This document shows, piece by piece, positions 44,428-52,289 of a DNA stretch of 64,000 nucleotides. The stretch comes from JAFGJQ01 sp964495075 (GTDB taxonomy: Bacteria; Planctomycetota; Phycisphaerae; UBA1845), in the NCBI GenBank assembly GCA_964495075.1, contig CAZBUJ010000018.1, forward strand, positions 7,491 to 71,490, read 5' to 3'. A program made the translations under genes and the position numbers. Position 1 is the stretch's first letter; each line of letters begins with the position of its first letter. A model generated the notes under the pieces. It was given only the letters and a program-made list of their open reading frames with translations, was not told where the DNA came from and did not search any database.

Positions 44428-45720
44428 ATGGATGATTTCACGTACGTAAAGAGCACGCTGCACTGCGAGGCGATGCCCGTGGCCGACATCGCGGACCGGT
44501 TCGGGACCCCGGTGTACGTGTATTCCGCAAACACGTTGCGTGACCGATATCGCGCCGTGGCACGGGCCTTCGCGCCGCTGGACCCGATCATTTGCTATTC
44601 CGTCAAGAGTTGCCAGAACCTCCACATCTGCGAGTTGCTGCGGCAGGAGGGGGCCTCGTTCGACGTGGTCAGCGGCGGCGAGTTGTCGCGGGCGCTCGAG
44701 ATCGGGGCCGACCCGTCGCGGATCGTCTTCGCCGGCGTGGGCAAGACCGACGACGAGATTCGCCAGGGCATCGACGCCGGAATCGGTTGGTTTAACGTCG
44801 AGTCCGTCGAAGAGCTGGAAAACCTGATTCGGTTGGCGGGCGAAGCGGGTGGGGGTACCAGACCCGTGCAGGCGGCGCTGCGAATCAACCCGGACGTCGA
44901 TCCGAAGACGCACCGTTACACGGCGACCGGCCTGGCGGAGACCAAGTTCGGGGTCGACATTGACGCCGCCCGCGACGTGTTTCAACGGTACGGGCGCAAT
45001 CCCGCCGTGCAGCTCTCCGCACTCCATCTGCACCTCGGCTCGCCCGTGATTACGGTCGAACCGTACGTGCTCGCGATCCGCAAGAGCCTCGAGTTGATCG
45101 ATCAGCTTCGCCGCGACGCGTTCGCCGTCAACGCGTTGGACATCGGCGGGGGGTTCGGCGCGGACTACGGAACCGGGCAGACGCCGGCCCCCGCGGACTA
45201 CGCGGCCGGGATCGTCCCGTTGCTGCAGGGCACCGGGCTGACGGTGATCCTCGAACCCGGGCGTACGATCTCCGCCAACGCAGGCATTCTCGTGACCAGC
45301 GTGTTGTACGCGAAACGGTCCGGGGCCAGGCGGTTTCTCATCGTGGACGGGGCGATCACCGAACTGATCCGACCGGCCCTGTACGGGGCCGAACATTTTG
45401 TCTGGCCCGTGTCGCCGGGTGAGACGTTTGTGCCGCATGACCGGCGGTGCGACCATCAGATGCCGGGCACGGAGCGCGTCGACGTGGTGGGGCCGGTGTG
45501 CGAGAGCGGCGACTTCCTGGCCAAAGACCGCTGGCTGCCGCCGACGCGTCGCGGCGATCGGTTGGCCGTCTTCTCGGCCGGCGCCTACGGCTTCGTGATG
45601 AGCAGCCAGTACAACTCGCGCCCTCGCGTGCCCGAAGTGCTGGTGGATGCCAGCGGCGTCCGCCTGATCCGTCGCCGCGAGGTGTATGACGACCTCGTGG
45701 CCACCGAGAGACTCGAGTAG
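44428..45720 (+). CDS. lysA: diaminopimelate decarboxylase
   Basis: The 430-residue product has the PLP lysine in ICYSVKSCQNLHI near residue 56, HLHLGSPV near 204, DIGGGFGADYG near 236, EPGRTISANAG near 277 and the substrate-binding VCESGDFLAKDRWLP near 357. It makes L-lysine from meso-diaminopimelate in the cytoplasm. The ATG at 44428 is chosen because residues before it in the longer frame do not resemble the family. There is no other lysine synthesis gene close by. Lysine degradation genes lie about 17 kb away. Confidence 0.94.
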   Translation: MDDFTYVKSTLHCEAMPVADIADRFGTPVYVYSANTLRDRYRAVARAFAPLDPIICYSVKSCQNLHICELLRQEGASFDVVSGGELSRALEIGADPSRIVFAGVGKTDDEIRQGIDAGIGWFNVESVEELENLIRLAGEAGGGTRPVQAALRINPDVDPKTHRYTATGLAETKFGVDIDAARDVFQRYGRNPAVQLSALHLHLGSPVITVEPYVLAIRKSLELIDQLRRDAFAVNALDIGGGFGADYGTGQTPAPADYAAGIVPLLQGTGLTVILEPGRTISANAGILVTSVLYAKRSGARRFLIVDGAITELIRPALYGAEHFVWPVSPGETFVPHDRRCDHQMPGTERVDVVGPVCESGDFLAKDRWLPPTRRGDRLAVFSAGAYGFVMSSQYNSRPRVPEVLVDASGVRLIRRREVYDDLVATERLE

Positions 45721-45762
45721 ACGGCCTGTCCGCTGACAGCACGTGTCGGACGGGGATGCGTC

Positions 45763-46443
45763 ATGACCGAGTGGGACCCTCACGATCCGCGCCTCCTGAC
45801 GGGTGACGTGGACTTCTACTGCCTCGAGTGCGGCTACAACCTCCGCGGATTGGCGGGCGACCCCAAACGCTGCCCCGAGTGCTTTCACCTCAATCCCATC
45901 AATGAACTTTCCGTCACGGCGAAGGAGATCAATCGGCAACTGGGCCGGCTCGAAACGGGGCCGACCTGCTGCGTCGCGGCATTCGTGGCGATCGCGCTGG
46001 GGGTGCTCGCGATTATCCGGGGCGGGTGGGAACTTTCTCTGCTCATGTTCCTGGCGGCCGTTGCCCTCTGGGTGGGCGGGGCGGGGTCGTTCAGCGACTC
46101 TTGTGGCGGTCGGCCGGGGTGGTTCCGGGCGTTGGTGCGGTTTCAGATGTACGGACTGGGCATTATGGTGATTGGCCTGGGCTTGCCGGGCGCGGTCTTC
46201 GGGGTGGTGTTCCAGCGGTTTGCTCGCGCGGACATCACGGGTTGGATGGCTTGTTGCCTTGTTGTGCCGCTCAGCGCCGGCCTCCCGTTTGTCCTGGTCT
46301 GTCGGTTCGTGTGCATGCCGCTTCATCGATGGGCCAAGGCGGAGATGAACGAGCTTCAGCGGGAAACCGCCGTAACCTGGGCTCGCCGTCATCGGCGCGA
46401 GACCCTTTCGCAACAGATGGCACCCCGCAAAGGACGGTCGTGA
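45763..46443 (+). CDS. CGYNLRGL zinc-ribbon membrane protein
   Basis: The 226-residue product has an N-terminal four-cysteine knuckle, CLECGYNLRGLAGDPKRCPEC, at residues 20-40. A short helical linker and four membrane helices follow (about 70-85, 90-110, 125-150 and 160-190), with a basic cytosolic tail. The pattern of a zinc ribbon ahead of membrane helices is common in planctomycetes but has no assigned function. It follows lysA by 42 bases and may be cotranscribed. A truncated relative lies 220 bases downstream. Confidence 0.72.
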   Translation: MTEWDPHDPRLLTGDVDFYCLECGYNLRGLAGDPKRCPECFHLNPINELSVTAKEINRQLGRLETGPTCCVAAFVAIALGVLAIIRGGWELSLLMFLAAVALWVGGAGSFSDSCGGRPGWFRALVRFQMYGLGIMVIGLGLPGAVFGVVFQRFARADITGWMACCLVVPLSAGLPFVLVCRFVCMPLHRWAKAEMNELQRETAVTWARRHRRETLSQQMAPRKGRS

Positions 46444-46664
46444 TGCCGCGTAGCGCCCGCCGGGCGCGCACGCTGCGGTATTCCTCGCGGCGTAACGGTC
46501 TTCGCATCCGCCGAGCGGTTCAGCGGTATCAGTGGCGGGGAGCGATTCGCCGATCGGGCCGCGTTGTGGCGCCGGTCGCGTATTGTCACCTGGTGTCACG
46601 CATTCCGAACCGGCAAGGCCGTCACGCGCCGGAGATGCGGCACGGCCATCGAAGGGCGTGGGCC

Positions 46665-46769
46665 GTGAGCACAACGGCCATGCCAGATTCGCCACGGATC
46701 GCCGGCGACGTCGACTTCCATTGCTCCTGCTGCGGGTACAACCTGCGTGGCTTGTCCGGTCTGAGGTTG
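46665..46769 (+). pseudogene. 5' fragment of a second CGYNLRGL zinc-ribbon gene
   Basis: A GTG or ATG (46665/46680) opens a frame whose first codons give MPDSPRIAGDVDFHCSCCG and YNLRGLSG, a close copy of residues 14-32 of the protein encoded at 45763. Similarity stops at about 46769, where the 3' end of the convergent anti-sigma gene begins, and the second CxxC and membrane helices are missing. It reads as a truncated duplicate. The 46444-46664 stretch before it shows nothing else. Confidence 0.6.
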
Positions 46770-46775
46770 GGTGCG

Positions 46776-47723
46776 CTAGGGGATCAGGAAGGCATCGGTG
46801 GCACACGTCTGAACTTCATCGCCTTCGTACACCGTTGCCTCTCCGGCCGTCCAGATGTTGTCGCCGGTGCCCATGACGGGAGACGTCGTCCACTGCAGGT
46901 GGCCGTCGGCACAGAGCACCAACTGGCCTAGCCTTCGATGGGCGACACTGTTGGCCTCGCGGATATTCTCCACGGCATTGAACCGACCGCCTTCAAACAA
47001 CGGATTCGAGTCGGCCAGCACCGGCACGCAGACCGGCTTGCTCATGCAACTCGTCGGGCCGGCCGCGTTCTGCATGTCGTAGCTGATGTACCGGCGGTCC
47101 GGCAGTAAAGCCAACCGGACCGCCTGCTCCACGGTCATCACTTTGTAACCCTTCTGCGATGGACAGACCGCTTTGCGCGGGTCCACGTAACGAAGGTGGA
47201 GGATCAGGTACACGTTGCGCCGGTTCGGTTTGTGGGTCAGCCAGTTCTCACCGCGCTGAACCCCGACGTTCGGCAGGGCACCCGCATACGACTGGGCGTA
47301 TGATTGCAGACCGGTGAACATCGACGCGAGGTTGTTCGCGCATTGGGTGCGGTTGGCCATGTACCGCGTGCGCGACACGCCGGGTACGAACACCCCGATG
47401 AAGAAGGTGATGCACGCGGCGAGCGCGACCAGTTCGGGCAGCGAGATGATCGAGCGGCGGGCGAGCCCGCGTCGTTCGCTCGGCGGCAGTGTGGACGCCG
47501 GCAGCAGACGCGGCAATCGCTCCGCCTCGATCCGGTCGAGGATGTCTCCCACCAGGCGGGCGGGCGGCGGTGGGGCGGTCCAGGTGTCGAGCGGCTCGAG
47601 GATGGCGCGCAAGGTCGTCAACTGCGCCGCCAGCGCGGGGTCCTCGCTCAGCCTGCGTTCGAGGTCGAGCCGGGCCGGCCCGTCGAGTTTGTCGAGAAGG
47701 TAATCGAGCAGAACTTCTTGCAT
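46776..47723 (-). CDS. anti-sigma-like protein fused to pseudopilin-type (DUF1559-like) ectodomain
   Basis: The 315-residue product starts MQEVLLDYLLDKLDGPARLD, the helical N-terminus typical of cytosolic anti-sigma domains (LLDYLDGEL pattern) but without a zinc HxxxCxxC. A proline-rich linker and one membrane helix follow (about 90-112). The outer part has pilin-like features: SRTRYMANRTQCANNL, a cysteine pair and a final HRRLGQLVLCADGHLQW that matches the H-x-G...DGH motif of planctomycete prepilin-like proteins. The gene lies 142 bases downstream of an ECF sigma factor on the same strand, so it probably restrains that sigma factor in response to a signal sensed outside the membrane. Confidence 0.7.
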   Translation of the reverse strand: MQEVLLDYLLDKLDGPARLDLERRLSEDPALAAQLTTLRAILEPLDTWTAPPPPARLVGDILDRIEAERLPRLLPASTLPPSERRGLARRSIISLPELVALAACITFFIGVFVPGVSRTRYMANRTQCANNLASMFTGLQSYAQSYAGALPNVGVQRGENWLTHKPNRRNVYLILHLRYVDPRKAVCPSQKGYKVMTVEQAVRLALLPDRRYISYDMQNAAGPTSCMSKPVCVPVLADSNPLFEGGRFNAVENIREANSVAHRRLGQLVLCADGHLQWTTSPVMGTGDNIWTAGEATVYEGDEVQTCATDAFLIP

Positions 47724-47865
47724 CGTATTGACTTACGCACTCATTTGACAGCGGCGTCGGCGGTCACCGCGATCCGATGGGCCCGGTCAGACGCCGGCAC
47801 CACCAGGCTTCATTTCGTGGGGTTTCCCCAACGGGAAACCGGCCTCCATCGATCATTACGCTCCG

Positions 47866-48480
47866 CTATTCCGCCCGGTTCTGCCCCTTTGCCAGTTCCG
47901 CACGAAATACGCTGCCGAACGCCGCGACGGCGGCGTGAAGCCGGCTTTTTACGGTCCCTAGCGGGATGTCCAGGATCTCCGCCATCTCCTTGTAGGCGAA
48001 ACGGTGGAAGTACGCGAGGGTCAGGGCCTCCCGCAGGGCCGGCGCCAGTTTGTCCACCGCCCGCTGGACGGCCTGCCGCTTCTCATCCTCTTCCATCCGG
48101 TAACTGGGCAGGTCGGCCTCGGCGGCCAGCAGGTCCGCGAACGACTGACCGCCCTCCTTGTCGCTTGAGATCTTGGCGTCCAGGGCGACCTCGCGCTGGC
48201 GGGTCCGGCTGCGCAGCCAGTCGCGGGCCTTGTTCGCACCGATGGTGAACAGCCACGGCTTGAGTCGGCGCGACGGGTCGAACCGGTCGGCGGAGATGTA
48301 CGCCTGCAAAAACGTCTCCTGTACGACGTCCTCCGCCGCCGCCGCGCTGCGAGTGAACCGGAACACGAAGTTGTAGAGCTCACGGCTGTGACGCTCGACG
48401 ATCTGCCGGAAGGCGCCGGGGTTCCCATCGAGGTGGGCCGCCAGGAGTTGCTCATCGGTGCGGTCATTCACGGTCGGCAT
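47866..48480 (-). CDS. ECF-type RNA polymerase sigma factor
   Basis: The 204-residue product has region 2 (FRQIVERHSRELYNFVFRFT, AEDVVQETFLQAY, RLKPWLFTIGANKARDWLR) and region 4 (LAPALREALTLAYFHRFAYK, EMAEILDIPLGTVKSRL HTH). It directs RNA polymerase to a specific promoter set. No known target sequence can be derived. It is probably controlled by the membrane protein encoded downstream. It is divergent from a sigma-54 activator 144 bases away. Confidence 0.92.
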   Translation of the reverse strand: MPTVNDRTDEQLLAAHLDGNPGAFRQIVERHSRELYNFVFRFTRSAAAAEDVVQETFLQAYISADRFDPSRRLKPWLFTIGANKARDWLRSRTRQREVALDAKISSDKEGGQSFADLLAAEADLPSYRMEEDEKRQAVQRAVDKLAPALREALTLAYFHRFAYKEMAEILDIPLGTVKSRLHAAVAAFGSVFRAELAKGQNRAE

Positions 48481-48624
48481 TGTACTGGTATGCGGTGGGC
48501 AGGCCAGCGTTTCCCGGGTCCACCGTGGATTCGTCGAGAAGTTGTAAGGTGCGTACAGGGGGGGTAGAGTGGGTGCGACGCGCGGGCGTCACTGCAAACC
48601 GTGGCGCGTTGCTGAGAACGAAGG

Positions 48625-50148
48625 ATGAGTGACTGGTCACCCAACCTGCCGCCGGAATCGGCCGCCGCCCTGGCGGAAGCCTCCGCGGTCATCAACTCGA
48701 CGCTGGAACTGCCCACCGTGCTGGACGAGATCGCCCGGTCGGCGGCCGCCGTGATGCGGGCGGAAGCGTCCAGCGTGCTGCTGTTCGACGAACGCCGACA
48801 CAAGCTCGTTTTCGCCGCCGCGGTGGGGCAGGCGGCGCACTCCCTGATCGGCGAGGAGTTCGACGCCGACCTCGGCGTGGCCGGGCGCGTGCTGAAGTCG
48901 CAGAAGCCGGAGCTCGTGGAGGATGCACGGGCCGACGCCAATCACTTCAAAGAGATCGATCGCAAGCTACGGTTTACGACGCGGGGGATGGTGGCGGCCC
49001 CGATGATTCACGGGGGGGTGGCGGTCGGCGTGGTGGAGGTGTTGAACCCGGTTGACGGTGGACCGTTCGGCCCGGCGGACGTGGAACTGATTCGGATGTT
49101 CGCCAATCTGGCCGCCATCGGGACCCGCAACGCCCAGCGGCACGAGAACCTCCGGCGAGAGAATCAGGCCCTGCGCGAAGCGGCCGGCCCGACCCACGAG
49201 ATCATCGGCTCGAGCGAGGCGATTCAGAAGGCACTGCATCTGTGCGACCGGGTGGCTCGCAGCCAGGCGACCGTCCTGCTGCTCGGCGAGACGGGGACGG
49301 GCAAGGAACTCTTCGCCCGGTACATTCATAACACGTCAGACCGCCACGCGAAGCCGTTCGTCCCGACCAACTGTGCCGCGCTGACCGAGACGCTGCTGGA
49401 AAGCGAGTTGTTCGGGCACGAGAAGGGGGCGTTCACCGGGGCAAGCAGCCAGAAGATCGGGCGGTTTGAACTCGCGGCCGGCGGGACACTGTTCCTCGAC
49501 GAGATCGGCGAGGTGAATCTGTCGACCCAGGTCAAACTGCTGCGCGTGCTGCAAGAGCGTGAGTTCGTCCGGGTAGGCGGGACGCGTACGGTTAGCTGCG
49601 ACGCGCGGGTGATCGCGGCGACCAACCGGGACCTCAAACGGGCCATCGCCGGCGGATCGTTCCGCGAGGACCTGTTCTACCGCCTGAACGTGTTTCCGAT
49701 CGAGATGCCACCGCTGCGGCAGCGGCGCGAGGACGTGGCCGCTCTGGTCGAGCACTTCGCGATCCGTGCCGCCCACGATCTTGGGGTACCGGTGCCGGTG
49801 GTGGGAGACGATGTCAAAGCGTTGCTCGCCGCCCACGACTGGCCGGGCAATGTCCGCGAACTGCAGAACGTGGTCGAACGGGTCGTGCTCATGTGCGACG
49901 GACGGGAGGTGCTCCGCGAGCATCTGCCGCCGGAGATCGTCGGCGCTGCGGGCGCGGCCGACGCGGTGTCCGCCACCCGACCCCGGCGCGACGGGTCACT
50001 GTGGGAGTACGAACGGGCGATGATCGTCAACGCGCTGGCCGACAACAACTGGAACCAGTCGGCCGCCGCCCGCGCGCTGGGAATCAGCCGCGACAATCTG
50101 CGATACCGAATCAAGAAGTACAGCATCGAGAAGCCTAAATCGACGTAG
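48625..50148 (+). CDS. GAF-AAA+-Fis sigma-54-dependent transcription activator
   Basis: The 507-residue product has a GAF sensor domain (about 20-165), an AAA+ domain (about 190-415) with Walker A GETGTGKE, the sigma-54 contact GAFTGA in HEKGAFTGASS, Walker B GTLFLDEIGE, the sensor II region, and a Fis-type HTH at the end (NWNQSAAARALGISRDNLRYR). It opens sigma-54 promoters when the GAF domain binds a small ligand. This is the NifA/FhlA-like arrangement without an N-terminal receiver, so it is not a phosphorelay output. No TGGCAC-N5-TTGC site was found nearby. Confidence 0.93.
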   Translation: MSDWSPNLPPESAAALAEASAVINSTLELPTVLDEIARSAAAVMRAEASSVLLFDERRHKLVFAAAVGQAAHSLIGEEFDADLGVAGRVLKSQKPELVEDARADANHFKEIDRKLRFTTRGMVAAPMIHGGVAVGVVEVLNPVDGGPFGPADVELIRMFANLAAIGTRNAQRHENLRRENQALREAAGPTHEIIGSSEAIQKALHLCDRVARSQATVLLLGETGTGKELFARYIHNTSDRHAKPFVPTNCAALTETLLESELFGHEKGAFTGASSQKIGRFELAAGGTLFLDEIGEVNLSTQVKLLRVLQEREFVRVGGTRTVSCDARVIAATNRDLKRAIAGGSFREDLFYRLNVFPIEMPPLRQRREDVAALVEHFAIRAAHDLGVPVPVVGDDVKALLAAHDWPGNVRELQNVVERVVLMCDGREVLREHLPPEIVGAAGAADAVSATRPRRDGSLWEYERAMIVNALADNNWNQSAAARALGISRDNLRYRIKKYSIEKPKST

Positions 50149-50312
50149 CCGCTCGGCGGTTTGGCGCAGGACCCGGTGCGGCGGGGTTTTCACGCGCCCG
50201 GGGTCGGCCGCCTGACTCGGTTCGAGGGGGGTGTTCGGCCCTTGAGGAAATCGCGCGGGGGTTCGCCGTTGGGCCGGCCGTGGACCGCGCGATGCGTGAC
50301 GGTGCGCTACGG

Positions 50313-50549
50313 TCAGGCGGTCAGCTTGGCAATATCTTCGGGCGTGATCTTGGCCGAGGGCTTGCCCGTCTTCTGGCTCAGCCAGGACATCACGTCGGGC
50401 GTGTACGGCAGGCTCCCACCGCGGATGATCTCCAGCATCCGGCCGTCCCGCCGCGCCCGTTCCCTGTCCTTGCGAATCGCGTTGATCCGCTTGGTGGCGA
50501 GCGCATTCGCCTGGCGCTTGTCGAGCTTCGTACGTCGATTCAGTCCCAT
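50313..50549 (-). CDS. small basic conserved-looking protein of unknown function
   Basis: The 78-residue product is very basic at the N-terminus (MGLNRRTKLDKRQANALATK and RKDRERARRDGRM) with a neutral, SAP- or HTH-like C-terminus (YTPDVMSWLSQKTGKPSAKITPEDIAKL). GAGGAGA before the ATG supports expression. The front part could bind RNA or DNA. I do not recognise the family. Confidence 0.65.
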   Translation of the reverse strand: MGLNRRTKLDKRQANALATKRINAIRKDRERARRDGRMLEIIRGGSLPYTPDVMSWLSQKTGKPSAKITPEDIAKLTA

Positions 50550-50678
50550 GTCGGTCTCCTCGCTATGGTGACAGATCGCGTATTATGCATGGGTTCGTGA
50601 TCGGATGCAACGGCCCCTCCATCGCGGGTCGGTGGGGGAGGGGTGCGGGCGGGTTCGTCCCGCCGTACAATGCGGCCC

Positions 50679-51467
50679 ATGGCGGAGCCCCCGGCCCATT
50701 CGACGCCCTCGTCACCGGATCCCATGCGTCCCACCGATCCCGGCCATCCCCGCGATCACCGTGACGCGGCCCCCGCGCTGGCCATCGAGACCTCCGGCCG
50801 GATCGGCAGCGTGGCCATCGGGCGTGGTCCGCGGGTGCTGGAGTCCCGGGCGTTCAGCACGACACTTCGCCACGCGGTAGAGTTGCTGCCTACCGTGGAC
50901 GCGTTGTGCCGCGACCACCAGGTTCGACCCGACGAGGTTGCCACGGTCTACGTCTCCGGCGGACCGGGCAGTTTCACCGGCCTGCGAATCGGCATCACGT
51001 TTGCCCGGAGCCTGGCCCTGGCGACCGGGGCTCGCATCGTGCGGGTCCCCACGCTGGACGTGATCGCCCAGAACGCCCTCGCCCTCGACCCGCGACCGCC
51101 CCGGGTGGTCGTCGTGCTCGATGCCAAGCGGCACCATGTCTACTCGGCTCCATTCGCCCTGGAGCAGGACGCATACGTCTGCACGCAGGAGCCGGCCGAA
51201 CTCGATCCCGAGTCCTTCTTCGCCACGCTCCCGCGGGACTGCCATGCGGTGGGCGAGGGGATCGCCTACCACCAGGCGGCGGTGGATTCCGCCGGATTGG
51301 CGGTACTGCCGGTGGAACTGAATCATGCCCGTGCGGAGGTCGTGTACCGGCTTGGCCACGCGCGGGTGTCGGCGGGTGCGTTCGACGACGCCCGGGGCGT
51401 GGTTCCCATCTACATTCGCCGCCCCGAAGCGGAAGAGGTGTGGGAGCGCCGGCACGGCAAGGGCTGA
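50679..51467 (+). CDS. tsaB: tRNA threonylcarbamoyladenosine biosynthesis protein TsaB
   Basis: The 262-residue product carries LAIETSGRIGSVAIG near residue 34, HAVELLPTVDALCRD, VYVSGGPGSFTGLRIGITFARSLALA and the following VPTLDVIAQNA, which are the TsaB motifs of the ASKHA fold. With TsaD and TsaE it makes the t6A modification next to the anticodon. The start is uncertain. ATG at 50670 or 50679 gives a Pro/Ser-rich extension, and ATG at 50724 would give about 247 residues, closer to the family. The bases TACAAT just before the first ATG look like a -10 box. Confidence 0.86.
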   Translation: MAEPPAHSTPSSPDPMRPTDPGHPRDHRDAAPALAIETSGRIGSVAIGRGPRVLESRAFSTTLRHAVELLPTVDALCRDHQVRPDEVATVYVSGGPGSFTGLRIGITFARSLALATGARIVRVPTLDVIAQNALALDPRPPRVVVVLDAKRHHVYSAPFALEQDAYVCTQEPAELDPESFFATLPRDCHAVGEGIAYHQAAVDSAGLAVLPVELNHARAEVVYRLGHARVSAGAFDDARGVVPIYIRRPEAEEVWERRHGKG

Positions 51468-51745
51468 GCGCGTGCGCGCCGGCAAAGCTCCCTGATTCCG
51501 TGACACGAAGCCTGGCGCCGGTCGTCGTGGCTTACCACGTTCGGGTCACGCGGCGACCTTTATCGGACGACACTTCGCGCGGCTCGACACTGGGCTGCGG
51601 GCACGCGAATTAGCGAAGGTAGTCGCGCCATTCTCTCGATAGGAACACCGTAGGGAAGTATCGGGCGTGCGAGGAAGCCGGCGTTCCCGGACAGCGGCCG
51701 CGCCCGGCCACCGCGTCTTTCGGAATCGAAAAGGAGACGGTATCC

Positions 51746-52255
51746 ATGTCTTCCCGGTTCATCTTGGGTCTGGGTGTTGCAATCGTGATTCTGCTGGCTG
51801 GGGCGTGTCAGGAAGAAACTCGACGTCTCCATGCCCCCCCTCAAGGTCCGTCGGACCGGCAGCATCCCATGCAGGCGAATCTGGTGCGCATGGCTGACAA
51901 CGCCAAGTTGAGTGACATGTGCGTGGCGGATGGCGATTTCATTCCGCACACGGCGCAGCTCTCCGGAACGGGCGAGTGGCATCTGAACCGGTTTGCCGAG
52001 TTGCTTTTGAACATCGGCGGCACGATCCATTACGAGACGTCCGCCCACACCGACGACGATCTGATCGATGCTCGCGTGCGGACCGTGGAGGCGTTTCTCG
52101 CGGACGCCGGTCTGGACATGGCGAAGGTCACCGTCAAGGCGGGCATGAACCGCGGGCGCGAGTCCCGGGCCAGCGAGGCGATCGAGACGATGGAAAAAGG
52201 TACGGCCGGTCCCAAGGAGGGCTCCGGCGGTGCCTCCGTCCCGATGTCCCAATAG
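51746..52255 (+). CDS. OmpA-like lipoprotein
   Basis: The 169-residue product has a lipobox LLAGAC with Cys21 and a periplasmic domain. The segment DGDFIPHTAQLSGTGEWHLN resembles OmpA-type domains, and a second strand-rich part is around LNIGGTIHYETSAHTDDDL, followed by ARVRTVEAFLADAGLDMAKV. This is a common planctomycete lipoprotein class. It lacks the clear peptidoglycan-binding signature, so the role is uncertain. AAAAGGAGACGG before the ATG is a good ribosome binding site. The next gene begins 34 bases downstream, so the two form an operon. Confidence 0.75.
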   Translation: MSSRFILGLGVAIVILLAGACQEETRRLHAPPQGPSDRQHPMQANLVRMADNAKLSDMCVADGDFIPHTAQLSGTGEWHLNRFAELLLNIGGTIHYETSAHTDDDLIDARVRTVEAFLADAGLDMAKVTVKAGMNRGRESRASEAIETMEKGTAGPKEGSGGASVPMSQ

Positions 52256-52289
52256 TCTCTGTTCTTCCTGCGTAAGCGAGGACCTTGCC

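Noticed and set aside
44338..46806. 822-codon minus-strand frame opposite lysA and the zinc-ribbon gene
   Set aside because: lysA motifs on the plus strand are complete; this frame is a shadow.
48481..48624. sigma-54 promoter near the AAA+ activator
   Set aside because: No TGGCAC-N5-TTGC-like sequence was found in the divergent gap.
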